Shown piece after piece: positions 44,364 to 55,819 of a stretch of 64,000 bases of DNA. The notes under the pieces are model-generated. The model did no database searches. It saw only the letters and a list, made by a program, of their open reading frames with translations, and had not been told where the DNA came from. The position numbers and the translations under genes are program-made. The DNA comes from Verrucomicrobiia bacterium (GTDB lineage Bacteria > Verrucomicrobiota > Verrucomicrobiia > Limisphaerales > JAEYXS01): NCBI GenBank assembly GCA_036405135.1, contig DASWYF010000022.1, forward strand, positions 186,001-250,000, written 5' to 3'. Numbering within the stretch: the first letter of the stretch is position 1; the number at the start of each line of letters is the position of its first letter.

Positions 44364-45837
44364 GCTCCAAGGCCCCTCAAATTCCAGTGACGGGATGAAA
44401 GAGTATCGAATTGCGGGCTTTTGTCGCGCAATAAGAAATAAGTTAAAATGCGAGTTACGCGATTGACGTTTTTTGTAATTTACTGGGGATCAAATGGTTG
44501 TGTTTCCATTGCAAATTTTAGCGAAAAGTGATGGTTTTCTTGAGGGTTTGTGAGATAGATTTAAGTGCTGGCAGCTCGCTGCTGGTAAAGGAAGGGCTTA
44601 GGTAATTTTAAGTTCTCAGTTTTAAGTTTTGAATTGAGGACAGGAAAGCCGAAATCCCAGGTCATCAAGCATAGCGATGCTTTCTCGTGTCGATGTGTCC
44701 TGCGTTGGCGGGGAGGTGACAGCCTTATGGAATCAGCCGAAGTTCGGCTTCCCATCAAGGGAGAAGAGGTAGTTAAGTGCCTCCTCTCCCTGGCCCTCTC
44801 CTCCAACTATCGTTGGAAGAGAGGGGAATGAGAGTTGTGGGTTTCGGCGGTGGTGGGGTGTGGTTATCACGATGCCTTGGCGAAAAAGGTCAGGCGGCGG
44901 AGCACCACCGCCCTAACCTGTTTCAGGATCTGAGGGTGTATCGGGTGCTGGATCGGGGCTCGTAAGCTGGAGGGGGAACGGGACGTCGGTGGGCGTAGGA
45001 TTATTTATGTCTCACCGGGGAATCCCAAAGTCGGTCGAAGTTCGACTTCCAATCGAAAAATCGACTGCCGTACCCACTGCGGAACCAGCCGGGTTTAGGA
45101 CAGCATCAGAGTCTGGCCTCCCTGTGAGGAGGAGCCATAGGCCAGATACATTAACAGGGGTCGGATGGTTTCATTGCTCTTTGAAATAATTTCCTTTTAA
45201 GGAAATGCAGGTCGGTCGAGGTTCGACTTCCCTTTAGGGGGCGGGGAAAGCTGCTGGGCGTTTTGATAGCGCTTAGCGTGCTCAACCCTCACCCCAGCCC
45301 TCTCCCTGTTGAAGGGAGAGGGAGAAGAGGTCTCGGGCTTCGGCGATGGTGGGTTGTGGTTATCACGGTGCCTTGACGAAAAGAGTCAGGGCATCGCGGC
45401 AACGATGCCCTACCATGATTGGGTTACTGCGTTTCTTTGTGGAGTGGCTGGCGAGAGTCGGATCTGGGAGGTGTGGACTGGTGGCTAGAGTGCCGCAGGA
45501 CAGGATGCCATCGAGAAGAGGGAGCATTGACCGGACGAGATGGGAAGGCGACTCAGGGGAACGGTAGTTGCACTACGGGCTTATGAATAGTTGATAGTGG
45601 GTGGGTGAGAGTTGATTGGAGGGGTTGGGAAACATCGGATATTGAGAGTTAAAGGTTAGGGCCGACTGATGTCGGCGGCTGCGGATTGGGGTGAACGGGC
45701 GAGGGCGCCTGTCCCATTGCCATCGCAGCGTTGCTTGAGGCGAGGACGCCGAGGATGTTTTTATCGGCTCGCGAGTATCGGGGAAGACGGGTATGATCTG
45801 GATGAATTCTGCTATGTTATCTGAAGGCGCAAAAATT
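44364..45837. repeat. 1.5-kb gene-free island of small repeats
   Basis: No convincing gene on either strand. It contains two copies of a composite element: a REP-like hairpin (44783-44826 and 45283-45325) followed by a 56-bp block (44839-44894 and 45335-45390) about 88% identical between copies. Three short palindromes of one kind are also present: AGCCGAAGTTCGGCT (44735-44749), GTCGAAGTTCGAC (45035-45047) and GTCGAGGTTCGAC (45215-45227). At 45627-45685 is the two-part dispersed repeat also seen at 12707. The left end holds the promoter of the cas12e-like gene; the right end holds that of the App1-type gene. Confidence 0.8.
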
Positions 45838-46965
45838 ATGAAGTCATGCTTGGCCATAGTCCTGTGCTTTCTGGTGCTGAATTTATCTAAGGGGGACGAG
45901 ACGCCGACCAAGCTGAAGAAGGATGAGGAGGTGATCCTGTTCCCGGCACTGGGATGGAAGAATCCGACGGGTGACGGGTGGTTCGTCGAATTTCATGCAT
46001 GGGTGTATGAGAAGGAGCCGAGACGGGCATCCACAGCGATGTTGCAAAAGCTGCTTGGGATGAAGCTGGAGGAGCTGAGCGCGGAGGAGAAAGGTTTTTT
46101 CAAGAAACGCACGGGCTGGTTTCTGGTGGATAACGAGCGGGGAAAGAATCTGAGCATCGGATTCAACGGTCTGACAATCGATTTGGGAAAGACGGATGCT
46201 AACGGGCATGCGAAGGGCGATGTGGTGGTGGACTGGTGGCTGCTGAACGGATTGAAGAAATCAGCGGGACAAACAAATGTGCCATCGATTGCGGGCACAA
46301 ATGTGGTGACGTTGGAGCTGGCTGTAGCGGACAAGCGTGTCATCCAAGGTGCGGTGCATATCATCGGCGAGGAGGGGTGGACGGTCGTGTCGGACATTGA
46401 TGATACGATCAAGGTGACGGAGGTGCGGGATCGCGAGGCCATGTTGCGGAACACGTTATGCAAGGAATTCATGGCGGCGGAAGGGATGGCTAAGATGTAT
46501 ACGGAATGGGCCGGGCAGGGGGCAGTGTTTCATTATGTGTCGGCGAGTCCATGGCAGTTGTATCCCGACTTGGAGAGGTTTCGTGCGGCGAATGGGTATC
46601 CGGCGGGGACATTTCAACTGCGGCAGTTCCGGTTGAAGGATGGAAGCGGGGTAGAGTTCCTGAAAGGTTCTGGTGGGTTCAAGCCGGGAGAGATTGGAAA
46701 GTTGCTGGAGCGGTTTCCCAAGCGGAAGTTCATGCTGGTGGGGGATTCGGGAGAGCATGATCCGGAAATCTATGGGGAATTGGCGCGCAAATACCCGGAA
46801 CAGATCTATCGGATATTGATCCGGGATGTGACCGGAGATAGGGCGGAGGGAGAAAGGTATCGTGCGGCTTTCCAAGGGGTTGCGCGAGGAAAGTGGGTGG
46901 TTTTCGGGCATCCGGACGAAGTGAAGCATTTGGGGCCTGGAAAAGCGGAGGAAAAGGCGCGATGA
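45838..46965 (+). CDS. Exported App1-type phosphatidate phosphatase (DUF2183)
   Basis: 375 residues from ATG 45838 (GAAGG eleven bases upstream), which begins a signal peptide (SCLAIVLCFLVLNLSKGDE). A beta-rich N-terminal domain (to about 185) precedes a HAD-like phosphatase domain: DIDDTIKVTEV is the DxDxT nucleophile motif, YVSASPWQLYPDL the second motif and MLVGDSGEHDPEIYGELA the acidic third. This is the bacterial counterpart of the App1 family, which dephosphorylates phosphatidate. Periplasmic or surface location fits the signal. Stand-alone gene next to the repeat island. Confidence 0.88.
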   Translation: MKSCLAIVLCFLVLNLSKGDETPTKLKKDEEVILFPALGWKNPTGDGWFVEFHAWVYEKEPRRASTAMLQKLLGMKLEELSAEEKGFFKKRTGWFLVDNERGKNLSIGFNGLTIDLGKTDANGHAKGDVVVDWWLLNGLKKSAGQTNVPSIAGTNVVTLELAVADKRVIQGAVHIIGEEGWTVVSDIDDTIKVTEVRDREAMLRNTLCKEFMAAEGMAKMYTEWAGQGAVFHYVSASPWQLYPDLERFRAANGYPAGTFQLRQFRLKDGSGVEFLKGSGGFKPGEIGKLLERFPKRKFMLVGDSGEHDPEIYGELARKYPEQIYRILIRDVTGDRAEGERYRAAFQGVARGKWVVFGHPDEVKHLGPGKAEEKAR

Positions 46966-47047
46966 TTCAAGGTGGATGGCGTTCCGGATGGAGGGATTTC
47001 AGGCTTGCCTTTTGAGGCATGGAAAGAAACAGTGCGCGTTCTAAATT

Positions 47048-47827
47048 ATGAGTTCGGAAAAAACAGAGCCGGTGTCGCAGCAGCAGCAGCAACAGGCCGC
47101 AGCGGCCCCTGCCGCACCAGACATCTCCTTGCAGTTGGAGACGTTCGTGGAAGTGTACAAGAAGCAGATCGGCATTGTCATCTTGGCCGGAGCGATCTTG
47201 GGCACGGTCGGTTATGCTTATACGGCGAACCAGAAAAAGAAGGAGAACGCGGCCTCCACAGCACTGGCGATGGTGGAATTGAATCTGCCCCAACCTGCGC
47301 CCGGAGGCAAAGCAGCCGAACCGAAGCCGGAGGATTTTTTCAAGGTGGCAGCAGACTTTGCCGGCACTGCTGCAGCAGAGCGGGCCATCTTGCATGGCGC
47401 GGTGGCGTTGTTCGAGGCTGACAAGTTTGCGGAAGCGCAGCAAAAGTTTGAGGAGTTCAGTGCGCAGTATCCTGCGAGCGAGGCAAAGGCGACGGCAGAA
47501 CTCGGTGTGGCCGCGAGTCTGGAAGCTCAAAAACAATTGGACAAAGCTGCGGAAGCGTATCAGCGGGTGATCACCTCCTATGCGACCCAGTCTGAAGCGA
47601 CGCAGGCGAAACTTGGATTGGCGTCAGTGCATGAGCAGAAAGGTCAGGCGGCACAAGCGTTGAAGCTGTATGAGGAAGTTGGCACTGTGCGTCCAGGCAC
47701 CCAGCCTGGAGGCTGGAGCAATGAAGCGAACAGCCGGAAAGAACGCTTGCTGGCAGCGCATCCAGAACTGGCGGTGACGGCACCAGCTCCCGCCCCTGTT
47801 TCGACACCCGCTGTGCCGAAGAATTAA
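47048..47827 (+). CDS. TPR protein with one TM segment, YfgM-like
   Basis: 259 residues. Cytoplasmic Gln/Ala-rich N terminus (QQQQQQAAAAPAAPD), one TM segment (IGIVILAGAILGTVGYAYTA, about residues 41-60) and a periplasmic helical part with tetratricopeptide-like repeats (AILHGAVALFEADKFAEAQQKFEEF, ELGVAASLEAQKQLDKAAEAY, KLGLASVHEQKGQAAQALKLY). The layout matches YfgM/Tol-Pal-type TPR proteins that assist envelope protein assembly. A perfect 10-bp terminator follows at 47855. Confidence 0.85.
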   Translation: MSSEKTEPVSQQQQQQAAAAPAAPDISLQLETFVEVYKKQIGIVILAGAILGTVGYAYTANQKKKENAASTALAMVELNLPQPAPGGKAAEPKPEDFFKVAADFAGTAAAERAILHGAVALFEADKFAEAQQKFEEFSAQYPASEAKATAELGVAASLEAQKQLDKAAEAYQRVITSYATQSEATQAKLGLASVHEQKGQAAQALKLYEEVGTVRPGTQPGGWSNEANSRKERLLAAHPELAVTAPAPAPVSTPAVPKN

Positions 47828-47854
47828 GTGTGAACTTGGCGTAGCAATTTTCGG

Positions 47855-47886
47855 CAGGCCGCAACGAGTTTGCGGCCTGTCTTGTT
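47855..47886 (+). terminator. Intrinsic terminator between the TPR gene and ugd
   Basis: Perfect stem CAGGCCGCAA/TTGCGGCCTG with a five-base loop (CGAGT), then TCTTGTT. It separates the TPR gene from the UDP-glucose dehydrogenase gene, so the latter probably has its own weak start or depends on readthrough. Confidence 0.8.
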
Positions 47887-47904
47887 AAAAGACGTATCGA
47901 CTGC

Positions 47905-49197
47905 ATGAAACTTTGTATCATTGGAACCGGTTATGTGGGGTTGGTGACGGGTGCGTGCTTCGCCGAAGTCGGCCATCACGTCATCTGCGTGGATAATGAC
48001 GATGCCAAGGTGGCTAAGCTCAAGGCGGGTGGCATTCCCATCTATGAGCCGGGTCTGGAAGAGATGGTGAAACGCCATGTGGCCAGCGGCCATCTGCAAT
48101 TCACGAACAGTACCGCTGAAGGCGTGGAGAAATCCGACGTGGTATTCATCGCCGTACCTACGCCGCCGAATCCGGATGGTTCGGTGGACCTGAGTTTCAT
48201 CGAGCGCGTTGCCCGTGATATTGCAGCGGCGATGACCTCCTACAAGATCGTGGTGGACAAGAGCACGGTGCCGGTGAAGACAGGTGAGAAGGTCGCCGAG
48301 ACGATAAAGCGTTACTGCAAGGCGAAGGTGGAATTCGACGTGGTGAGCAACCCGGAATTCCTGCGCGAAGGTTTCGCAGTGGAAGATCTGATGAAGCCGG
48401 ATCGTGTTGTCGTCGGCGTTCGCTCAGAGCGTCCGGTGTCCGCGATGAAGGCCATCTATCAGCCGTTCAAAGCACCAATCATTGTCACGGACATCAACTC
48501 CGCCGAGCTTATCAAGCACGCGGCGAATTCGTTCCTCGCGCTGAAGATTTCCTACATCAACGCGATCTCGGTGATCTGCGAGAAGTCCGGCGCGAACGTC
48601 GAGGAAGTGGCGAACGGCATCGGCATGGACACGCGTATCGGACGCAAATTCCTGAACGCCTCGCTCGGCTTCGGCGGCAGCTGCTTCCCGAAAGATCTGA
48701 GCGCGTTCATCAAGATCGCGGAGGAGTTGGGTTATCCGTTCGATCTGCTCAAGGAAGTGCAGAACATCAACGCGCAGCAGATGGAGCGTTTCGTGCGCAA
48801 GATCACGGATACGCTGTGGGTATTGCGTGATAAAAAGATCGGTGTGCTAGGTTTGGCCTTTAAGCAGAACACGGATGATGTGCGGATGTCCCCGGCGATT
48901 GATCTTTGCCAGCGTTTGATCAAGGAAGGCGCGAAACTGCGCGTTCACGATCCTAAGGCGATGGAGAAGGCGAAGTCACTCCTGCCACAAGACGTGGTGT
49001 ATGTGGATGACATGAACGCCGTGGCCGAAGGCTGCGATGCGCTTGTGATCGCAACCGAGTGGAGCGAGTTCAAGCAGCTCGATCTCGAACGCGCGAAGAA
49101 GGGCATGACGCATCCGATCTTGTTCGACGGACGCAATCTTTTCGATGTGCAGGAGATGGAGCGCTTGGGCTTCGTCTACAAGAGCATCGGGCGCTAA
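47905..49197 (+). CDS. ugd: UDP-glucose 6-dehydrogenase
   Basis: 430 residues, full length. The N-terminal Rossmann fold has GTGYVG (residues 7-12) for NAD binding. The middle domain holds SNPEFLREG, and the catalytic cysteine C260 is in GFGGSCFPKD. The C-terminal domain (GVLGLAFKQNTDDVRMSPAIDL) is also typical. It oxidises UDP-glucose to UDP-glucuronate with two NAD+, supplying surface polysaccharide precursors. No other polysaccharide genes are in the window. GDP-mannose dehydrogenase is the main alternative, but the motifs favour UDP-glucose. Confidence 0.92.
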   Translation: MKLCIIGTGYVGLVTGACFAEVGHHVICVDNDDAKVAKLKAGGIPIYEPGLEEMVKRHVASGHLQFTNSTAEGVEKSDVVFIAVPTPPNPDGSVDLSFIERVARDIAAAMTSYKIVVDKSTVPVKTGEKVAETIKRYCKAKVEFDVVSNPEFLREGFAVEDLMKPDRVVVGVRSERPVSAMKAIYQPFKAPIIVTDINSAELIKHAANSFLALKISYINAISVICEKSGANVEEVANGIGMDTRIGRKFLNASLGFGGSCFPKDLSAFIKIAEELGYPFDLLKEVQNINAQQMERFVRKITDTLWVLRDKKIGVLGLAFKQNTDDVRMSPAIDLCQRLIKEGAKLRVHDPKAMEKAKSLLPQDVVYVDDMNAVAEGCDALVIATEWSEFKQLDLERAKKGMTHPILFDGRNLFDVQEMERLGFVYKSIGR

Positions 49198-49208
49198 GGC
49201 GAAACGCT

Positions 49209-49609
49209 ATGAAGGTGATCGAAGTGGCGGCCGGACTCGTGTTCCGAGACGGCCAGTTGCTCATCACCCAACGGCGTCCACAGGATCATCTTGGCGGATT
49301 GTGGGAATTTCCTGGTGGCAAACGCGAACCAGCGGAGACGTTTGAGCAATGTCTCCGGAGAGAACTGCAAGAGGAGCTCGGAGTGGAAGTGGCAGTCGGG
49401 GCTTTGCTCGATGAAATATCCCACACCTACCCGGAGAAATCAGTGCATCTGAAATTCTATCGCTGCACTTTGATTGCGGGAGAACCTCAGCCGATTCATT
49501 GCCACGCACTTGTATGGGTCACTCAAAAGCAATTGCGAGATTACGAGTTTCCCGCCGCGGATGTGCAATTGCTTGCGATGCTGGAACGCGATGAGGCGAT
49601 CTGGCGGGC

Positions 49610-49613
<4 letters not shown>
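49209..49613 (+). CDS. mutT: Nudix hydrolase, MutT type
   Basis: 134 residues from ATG 49209; the frame upstream lies inside ugd and is not coding. A perfect Nudix box is present, GxxxxxExxxxxxxREUxEExGU, read from GKREPAE to RELQEELGV. The start (VIEVAAGLVFRDGQLLITQRR) and length match MutT, which removes oxidised 8-oxo-dGTP from the nucleotide pool. Eleven bases after ugd, so possibly co-transcribed with it. Its stop overlaps that of the convergent methyltransferase gene. Confidence 0.88.
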
Positions 49614-51601
<1,988 letters not shown>

Positions 51602-51694
51602 TTGTTGCCGTTTCGCCACTGAACTACCGCTTGTCACCGTCGGGCATAGGAGTATTGTCGCGCCAGCATTCATCATCTAACGCGACTTGTCACC

Positions 51695-54211
51695 ATGCAC
51701 AGCAAGCATCTGCTATCCTTCGGTGTCGGAATTCTATTGGGCCTTAATTTTGCTGGTTCATCACTTCAGGCCGCTGAAGCGTTTGAAATCGGCCCGGACG
51801 ACGTTGCCAAACTTCCCAAGGGCAAGGAAGCGGACGGTATCATCGGCGATTTCGTCCTGCGCAATGATAAGGTTGAAGCTGTTATCTCTCACAACGCGCT
51901 CTTCCGTCGCGCGAACATGAGCACGTTCTATGGCGAGAATGGCATCACGCCCGGATGTCTTTACGATCTGACGCTTAAAGGTGAGAACAACGATCAACTC
52001 GTCATCTTCTCGCCTTCACAGCAGCAGGGCATCGCCTCTTACGTGCGTGTGGCGAATACGGGAAAAGTCGGCGAAGCGGCGATTGAAACTGTAGTGACTG
52101 CCGCGAATAATAAAGGGCTTTATAAACGTCATGAATATCGTCTGCGCGATGGCTGGCAGGGCGTCCTCATCGTCACCACCTTTCGCAATGAAAGTGACAA
52201 AGTGGTGAAAGGCACGCCGGATGATCGCTGGACTAAGTTTGCCCGCAGCGGCACCGAGCGAGGTATCTCTTGGGCAGATGCAGAAGACCCTGCAGACAAG
52301 GCCGGTTACGCTTATGCTTGGATTGAGGTTGATGGCCTAAAGATTCCTGCAAAGGAAGTGGAATTGAAGCCAGGGCAGGAAATCTCCTTCGCACGGTTTC
52401 TCGCGGTGGGGCATTCACCGTTGGAAGCCATGGGCGTAGTGATGGGGCAAAAGGGCCTGGTAGGAACTTTGAGCGGAACCATCAAAGACACTGCTGGAAA
52501 ACCCATTACAACCGGCAAAGTGGAAGTGGTAGTCGATGGCAAACCCATCGCTGCCTATCCGAATGCACAAGGGATGTATCACGTTTCACTGCGTCCCGGA
52601 GACTATGAGGTAAGCGCCACGGGTATCGGTCGTGATACCGTGAAGGGCAGAATAAAAGTGGAAGCCAAAGCGATTGCGGCTTTCGATCCCGTGCTTTCCG
52701 CCGAATCTTCCTTCACGTTCGACATCAAGGATGAGTCCGGCAAGAGCATCCCCTGCAAAGCCCAATTCTTAGGCGTGAATGGCACGAAGAATCCCGACCT
52801 CGGCCCCGCCAATCGCGCCTACGGTTGCGTGGACCAATATCATTCCGAGAAGGGACAATTCACCGTGCCAGTGCCGCCCGGCGAATACAAAGTGGTGGTC
52901 ACGCACGGCATCGAGTTCAGCCATCTCGCTGAAACCGTGAAGCTGGAAGCGGGCAAACAACACACCGTCAAAGGTGTGTTGAAAAGATTGGTGGATTCCA
53001 AAGGCTGGATCAGTGCCGACTTCCACAATCACTCTACGCCCAGTGGTGATAACACCACCGGCACGGATGACCGCATCATCAATCTCGCCGCCGAACACAT
53101 CGAGTTTGCTCCAACCACGGAACACAACCGCCTCTACGACTGGCGGCCGCATATCGACAAGCTGGGCTTGAAAGAAGAGATCCAGACTGTCAGCGGCATG
53201 GAACTCACCGGCGGTGCGGCGCATTTCAACATGTTCCCGCTCATGCCCAAGTGGAACATCCAGGACAATGGCGCGCCTCAATGGAACCCCGATCCACGTA
53301 TCACCGCAGTGACCTTGCGCGATTTCCAAGGGCAGAACCCGCATCGCTGGGTGCAGATCAATCACCCGGACATGGTGGCGAACTTCATCGACCGCGATGG
53401 TGATGGTCGCGCGGACGGCGGTTTCCTCGGCCTGGAGCGTTTAATTGATGGTGTGGAGACGCAGAATTATTCTGACTCACAAATCCTTAATGGGGGTCCA
53501 TTCCGTATCAGCCGCGACCGCACGGGTAAAGAATCCGTGACCTATCAGCGCGAGTTCATCTGGTTGCAGATGCTCAATCGCGGGCATCGCTACTGGGGCA
53601 TGGCCGTATGCGATGCTCACTCTATCTATGGAAACGGCGTAGGCGGCTGGCGCATGTATTTTCCCAGTGCTTCAGATAAACCCAGCGAGATCGATCACGA
53701 AGAGATCGCGCGTCACGCGAAAGCCGGATGCAGCTACCTGACCACCGGGCCATTCCTGCAAGTGACGACGGAAGACGGCATCCAGCCTGGTGGCGAAACA
53801 CGGGCGACGGGCTCCATCAAGCTGAAGGTGAAGGTGCAATGCACTGATTGGATCGACATCGATCGCGTGCAAGTGCTGGTGAACGGACGTCAGGAACCGA
53901 AGCTGAACTTCACGCGGAAATCACATCCCAAGATGTTCGCCGACGGCATCGTGAAGTTTGACCAGATGTTGGATGTGGCCTTGAGCGAAGACAGCCACCT
54001 GATCGTTGTGGCGATGGGCGAAAGCTCGGATATCTCCGTCGGCTACGGCACGAGCAGCCAGGCGAAGATACGTCCGTGCGCCTATCACAACCCCATCTTC
54101 GTGGATGCTGATGGTGGCGGTTTTAAGCCTAACGGTGATACACTAGGCTGGCCGTTGCCCACCAAGGGCATGAAAGTGGAAGAGGTGCGGGCCTTGCTGG
54201 AACGGAAATAG
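51695..54211 (+). CDS. Exported CehA/McbA-type PHP metallohydrolase
   Basis: 838 residues. Signal peptide SKHLLSFGVGILLGLNFAGSSLQAA. A beta-rich N-terminal domain (30-250) is followed by carboxypeptidase-regulatory-like folds (TLSGTIKDTAGKPITTGKVEV near 256; a second near 340) and a C-terminal PHP-type domain starting at ISADFHNHSTPSGDN (about 440), with further His in FAPTTEHNRLYDW and HFNMFPLMPKW. PHP members hydrolyse phosphate or carbamate esters with a trinuclear metal site; CehA itself acts on carbaryl. Here the substrate is unknown and the enzyme is periplasmic or extracellular. Stand-alone gene. Confidence 0.85.
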   Translation: MHSKHLLSFGVGILLGLNFAGSSLQAAEAFEIGPDDVAKLPKGKEADGIIGDFVLRNDKVEAVISHNALFRRANMSTFYGENGITPGCLYDLTLKGENNDQLVIFSPSQQQGIASYVRVANTGKVGEAAIETVVTAANNKGLYKRHEYRLRDGWQGVLIVTTFRNESDKVVKGTPDDRWTKFARSGTERGISWADAEDPADKAGYAYAWIEVDGLKIPAKEVELKPGQEISFARFLAVGHSPLEAMGVVMGQKGLVGTLSGTIKDTAGKPITTGKVEVVVDGKPIAAYPNAQGMYHVSLRPGDYEVSATGIGRDTVKGRIKVEAKAIAAFDPVLSAESSFTFDIKDESGKSIPCKAQFLGVNGTKNPDLGPANRAYGCVDQYHSEKGQFTVPVPPGEYKVVVTHGIEFSHLAETVKLEAGKQHTVKGVLKRLVDSKGWISADFHNHSTPSGDNTTGTDDRIINLAAEHIEFAPTTEHNRLYDWRPHIDKLGLKEEIQTVSGMELTGGAAHFNMFPLMPKWNIQDNGAPQWNPDPRITAVTLRDFQGQNPHRWVQINHPDMVANFIDRDGDGRADGGFLGLERLIDGVETQNYSDSQILNGGPFRISRDRTGKESVTYQREFIWLQMLNRGHRYWGMAVCDAHSIYGNGVGGWRMYFPSASDKPSEIDHEEIARHAKAGCSYLTTGPFLQVTTEDGIQPGGETRATGSIKLKVKVQCTDWIDIDRVQVLVNGRQEPKLNFTRKSHPKMFADGIVKFDQMLDVALSEDSHLIVVAMGESSDISVGYGTSSQAKIRPCAYHNPIFVDADGGGFKPNGDTLGWPLPTKGMKVEEVRALLERK

Positions 54212-54231
54212 GTGCCCAGTCCTGATGAGAT

Positions 54232-55698
54232 TCAAGGCTGCTTGGTCGGTGCGACAGTTTCCGCAGCCGGCGCCTTGCGGCTATCCAGTTCCTTCTTCAC
54301 CGCATCCGTCACCTGATAGATGCCCAGTGCTGCCATGAGGATCGCAGCCAGGCTCAAGCAGGCGAGCGAGAGTGGTTTCGCCCGCAAGTCCTTGTGCTGG
54401 TTGGTGAAGTGGAAATAGAGCGCCGCACCAGCCAGAAAGGGCAGCATCAGTCCCTGCGCGACCGCTCCCCAGAAGACGAGTCTCACGGGATTGCCGAAAA
54501 TCAAGAACACGCTGGTGAACGCCACCGGCAGGATGACACAGGAGATCTTGATCCAGCGCACGCGATGTTCCGGGTCGCGATACTTGTGGATGCCGAAAAT
54601 GCTCAGGGCGTCTGCCAGCAGACGGGCGTTGGAAGCGGTTGCGCCGAACACGGTCGAGTAGAGCACCACCACAGCACCGACCAAGAAGAGCCAAAAACTC
54701 CATTCACCAAAAGCCGAGCGATACATATGGGAGAGCGTTTCAATCATCTGGCCGCTCTCCACCTTCATCTGCTTGGCATGAAGGATGGCCGCGCCCAGCA
54801 GGTAGAAGGCGATGGTCGCCGTGGTATAGATGGCGAAGGAGACCCAGGCATCGATGCGCATCACGCGCAGCCAGCCTTTCGCGCGTTCCTTCCACGCTTC
54901 CGTGCCATCATCCGGCCCGGTGTGCTTGGCGTAACCTTTTTCCAGGCACCAGTAGGGATAGTAGATCAGCTCGGAGGCACCCACACCGATGATGCCGAAC
55001 GCTCCAAAAGCCGTTATGAGCGAATCCGGCATCTGGAAGGTGAACCCGCTTGCGAGCTGGCCGCTCGTCACCGCGAAGTCCGTGAACTGCAACGCACCCA
55101 CTGCCACCATCGTGGTCAGTGTGAAGATAGCGACCATGACTGTGGACCCCGTCTCCACCAGCTTATAGCGTCCGACGACCAGAAGCACAGCGCAACTGCC
55201 ACCGATCAGTATGGCCAGCAAAGGGATCGGTACATTCGCCCCGCCCAGCTTAAAGGAAGTCGCCACTCCACCCACCATCCCGGCCACTTGCGGCACCAGA
55301 CACAGATACATGCCCAGCCAAAGCCACAAGACCCAAGACGCCATGAAGCGCGGTCCAGGCAAGGTATTCAACGCTTCCAAAGTGGTACGTCCACGCGTGA
55401 TGGCGTAGCGCCCCAGCTCGATCTGCACGAACACCTTCAGCAAACAACCAAGGATGATGAACCAAAGCAGCTTGAAGCCTTCCTCGGCACCCAGCTTGGG
55501 AGTCACGATGAGTTCGCCGGAACCTACGATGACGGCGCTGATGATGAGGCCGGGCCCGAGTTGCTTGACGATGCCGCCGATGTGCGTGGGTGCCGGTTGC
55601 ACCTCGATGGCGGGAGATTGGTTTTCGTTAGCCACGATGGAAAATGGATTGGAAAATGAACTCCTGCCGTCGGGAAACGACGGAATAGCCACCACCAC
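54232..55698 (-). CDS. Nramp-related divalent metal transporter lacking the DPGN motif
   Basis: 488 residues, about eleven TM segments. The first membrane helix reads LGPGLIISAVIVGSGELIVTP in place of the canonical DPGN metal-binding motif of Nramp TM1. TM6 reads FGAFGIIGVGASELIYYPYW, also without the usual AxxMPH. It matches the Nramp-related proteins seen in Planctomycetes and Verrucomicrobia, whose substrate is unclear. A start at GTG within residue 23 (VANENQS...) is possible, since residues 1-22 are not helix-like. Convergent with the CehA-type gene (20 bases apart). Confidence 0.85.
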   Translation of the reverse strand: MVVAIPSFPDGRSSFSNPFSIVANENQSPAIEVQPAPTHIGGIVKQLGPGLIISAVIVGSGELIVTPKLGAEEGFKLLWFIILGCLLKVFVQIELGRYAITRGRTTLEALNTLPGPRFMASWVLWLWLGMYLCLVPQVAGMVGGVATSFKLGGANVPIPLLAILIGGSCAVLLVVGRYKLVETGSTVMVAIFTLTTMVAVGALQFTDFAVTSGQLASGFTFQMPDSLITAFGAFGIIGVGASELIYYPYWCLEKGYAKHTGPDDGTEAWKERAKGWLRVMRIDAWVSFAIYTTATIAFYLLGAAILHAKQMKVESGQMIETLSHMYRSAFGEWSFWLFLVGAVVVLYSTVFGATASNARLLADALSIFGIHKYRDPEHRVRWIKISCVILPVAFTSVFLIFGNPVRLVFWGAVAQGLMLPFLAGAALYFHFTNQHKDLRAKPLSLACLSLAAILMAALGIYQVTDAVKKELDSRKAPAAETVAPTKQP

Positions 55699-55819
55699 AA
55701 CAAATCTTTACCAGGCGACGCATGACAGGAATCGCGCGGAGCATAAGGGGCAGGGGGCAGGGGATTCAACCAAGCATTTCGCCGGTTGAAATACCGCTGC
55801 CCGCCAGTATGCTAGGGAC

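Noticed and set aside
44364-45837. Short plus-strand frames (60-80 codons) in the repeat island
   Set aside because: They consist of repeat sequences, lack ribosome sites and show no conserved or protein-like composition.
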